A stretch of DNA of 64,000 nt from Mermis nigrescens. Taxonomy: Eukaryota; Nematoda; Enoplea; Mermithida; Mermithidae. Where the stretch lies: the NCBI GenBank assembly GCA_036768485.1, contig JAVLUZ010000341.1, positions 2,997,468 through 3,061,467 of the forward strand, in the 5' to 3' direction. The notes under the pieces were generated by a model, which saw nothing but the letters and a program-made list of their open reading frames with translations, had not been told where the DNA came from and searched no databases. Positions 62,790 to 64,000 of this stretch are shown here, piece by piece. The position numbers were made by a program, and so were the translations under genes. Each line of letters opens with the position of its first letter. Positions within the stretch are counted from its first letter, which is position 1.

Positions 62790-63529
62790 CACTGTTTTTT
62801 TTGTACGAGACAAAGATTTTGAGGCTCGTACAAAGATCTTCGGAGCCATCTTTAAACAATGTACAGACTTTTTGGGGCAAAGTAATAGTAACTTTAACAC
62901 TTTTTTGAGTAATTTTTTAGCAAAATTTCAAAAATTTTAGGCGCTTCGCGCCGAATATCATAATTACATTGTATTTAGCTCCAAGCGCTGGCATTAAACA
63001 CTCCAAAATCTATCTTAAAGCATCTTTGTACAGATTTTAGCATCTTTTACATCTATTTCTACTGTTTTATGAAGATTTTATGCAGAAAAAAGAACTATTA
63101 AACAACTTTGCACTGTTTTCTGCCGTTTGATGATAACACTGACTCTTTTACCTTTGCGTTGCATTAAATTCATAGGCAAATTGGTGTCTATTATGAGATT
63201 CACTCAGCACATTGCAACCGCATATTATTTATAATTGTGTAACACAAGTCATTTTAACTTGCTGAGTCGAATTTTATGTGTAATTTCAACCTAAGACTCA
63301 TGAAAATTTTGGCGTTTCGGGCCGAACTAATATAAACAGCTGAATTTAGGACAAAGTTACACCTTTTGCTAAGCGTGCGGGTCACGGATAACAATCTAGT
63401 AGTTTGTAAAAATGTGTATATTCAATAGCATATCTATACGTTATAAGTACAAAAAAATTTTCGCTCATTTAAAGACTTTTGCGTAGATCTTTGTACATGT
63501 ACAAAGAGGCTCGTACACAAAAAACAGTG
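62790..63529 (+). mobile_element. MITE family A2, copy 2
   Basis: 740 bp with CACTGTTTTTTTTGTACGAG / CTCGTACACAAAAAACAGTG ends and exact 8-bp duplications ATTGATGC (62782-62789 and 63530-63537). Nearly identical along its length to the copy at 7434-8176, so both are fairly young. Confidence 0.92.
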
Positions 63530-63537
63530 ATTGATGC

Positions 63538-64000
63538 ATATATTTAACCTTTTAGACGAAAATTTGCATAAATTTGCATACTTTTCACGCTTAAAAAGAT
63601 TTTCAAGCAAAAAAATAGTATATTTGTCATCATCATATCAAAAATGACACGAAAAATCATTTTTTGGCAAAAAAACTTCAAAACCAGGAATTTAATGTAC
63701 TAATTCTAAATCACGCAAAACATGAATTTCGCGGTAGAATCCGAAATATTTCGGGATCCATCATCCATGCACAGTTTTCATTCGGACTCATTTCCTGCGC
63801 CTCATTTTATCCCTTTCAGCAGGTTTCGTAAAAAAAATACAGACTTAATAAAATTATTTTTACGGATTTCTGACGGAACCCATAGGTATCCTGCATTTAC
63901 TCCCAGCGATTATAACCAATTTCAAATTTCCATAAGTCTACATACCAAAATTTGCGAGCCAGTGAAAATTTTTCCCATTAGACTCAGTGCCCTTTGCATC
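63538..64000. other. Right edge, unassigned
   Basis: AT-rich sequence with no recognised gene, exon or repeat. Confidence 0.35.

Overview
The window looks like invertebrate animal nuclear DNA: AT-rich, spliced genes with introns from about 60 nt to over 7 kb, and dense non-autonomous DNA transposons. Short TTAGGC runs resemble the nematode telomere unit and some introns are very short, so a nematode is a reasonable guess, but the sequence does not prove it. There are no operons, rRNA genes or CRISPR arrays.

Two conserved genes can be assembled exon by exon, both on the minus strand. (1) Positions about 0.66-20 kb hold part of a BCCIP/BCP1-family gene. Two exons are clear (660-850, 8276-8455), one is good (13390-13470), and a short exon (19626-19666) and a possible first exon (20514-20594) are weaker. 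The 3' end leaves the window on the left. (2) Positions 39830-58017 hold a complete PDPK1 (PDK1, 3-phosphoinositide-dependent protein kinase) gene with 13 coding exons and about 556-561 codons. The order is N-terminal tail, kinase domain, linker, PH domain. All junction phases agree except intron 3, where a canonical GT-AG splice is 2 nt out of frame exactly at the catalytic HRD motif. A C-terminal LINE reverse transcriptase remnant lies at 62.2-62.6 kb. A possible FLYWCH-like reading frame at 34.3 kb and a coding-like island at 49.5 kb are tentative.

Nearly everything else is repeats, which make up the introns and the 20.6-39.8 kb intergenic region. Left side: two satellite arrays (2.0-3.5 and 3.7-5.06 kb), a hAT derivative with transposase remnant (5359-6202), MITE copies, and two related 1.5-1.85 kb elements beginning CAGTGATCG. 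Middle: arrays of about 175 bp (21.6-22.8 kb), a Harbinger-like MITE, a hairpin, a full-length hAT element with a nested MITE (27669-29316), and a palindromic foldback element whose arms are a 72-bp minisatellite (31.84-33.36 kb). Around PDPK1: two direct copies of a large element (36.76-39.35 and 58.34-62.21 kb) flank the gene, and its introns carry two near-perfect palindromes of about 400 bp and a 2-kb element with inverted ends.

Several insertions show exact 8-bp (hAT-type), TA or TTA target duplications, and nesting order can be read directly. The most unexplained signal is a short hairpin motif, GGCGC-TTC-GCGCC preceded by an AAATTTT tract, which recurs inside repeat families that otherwise share no visible sequence.
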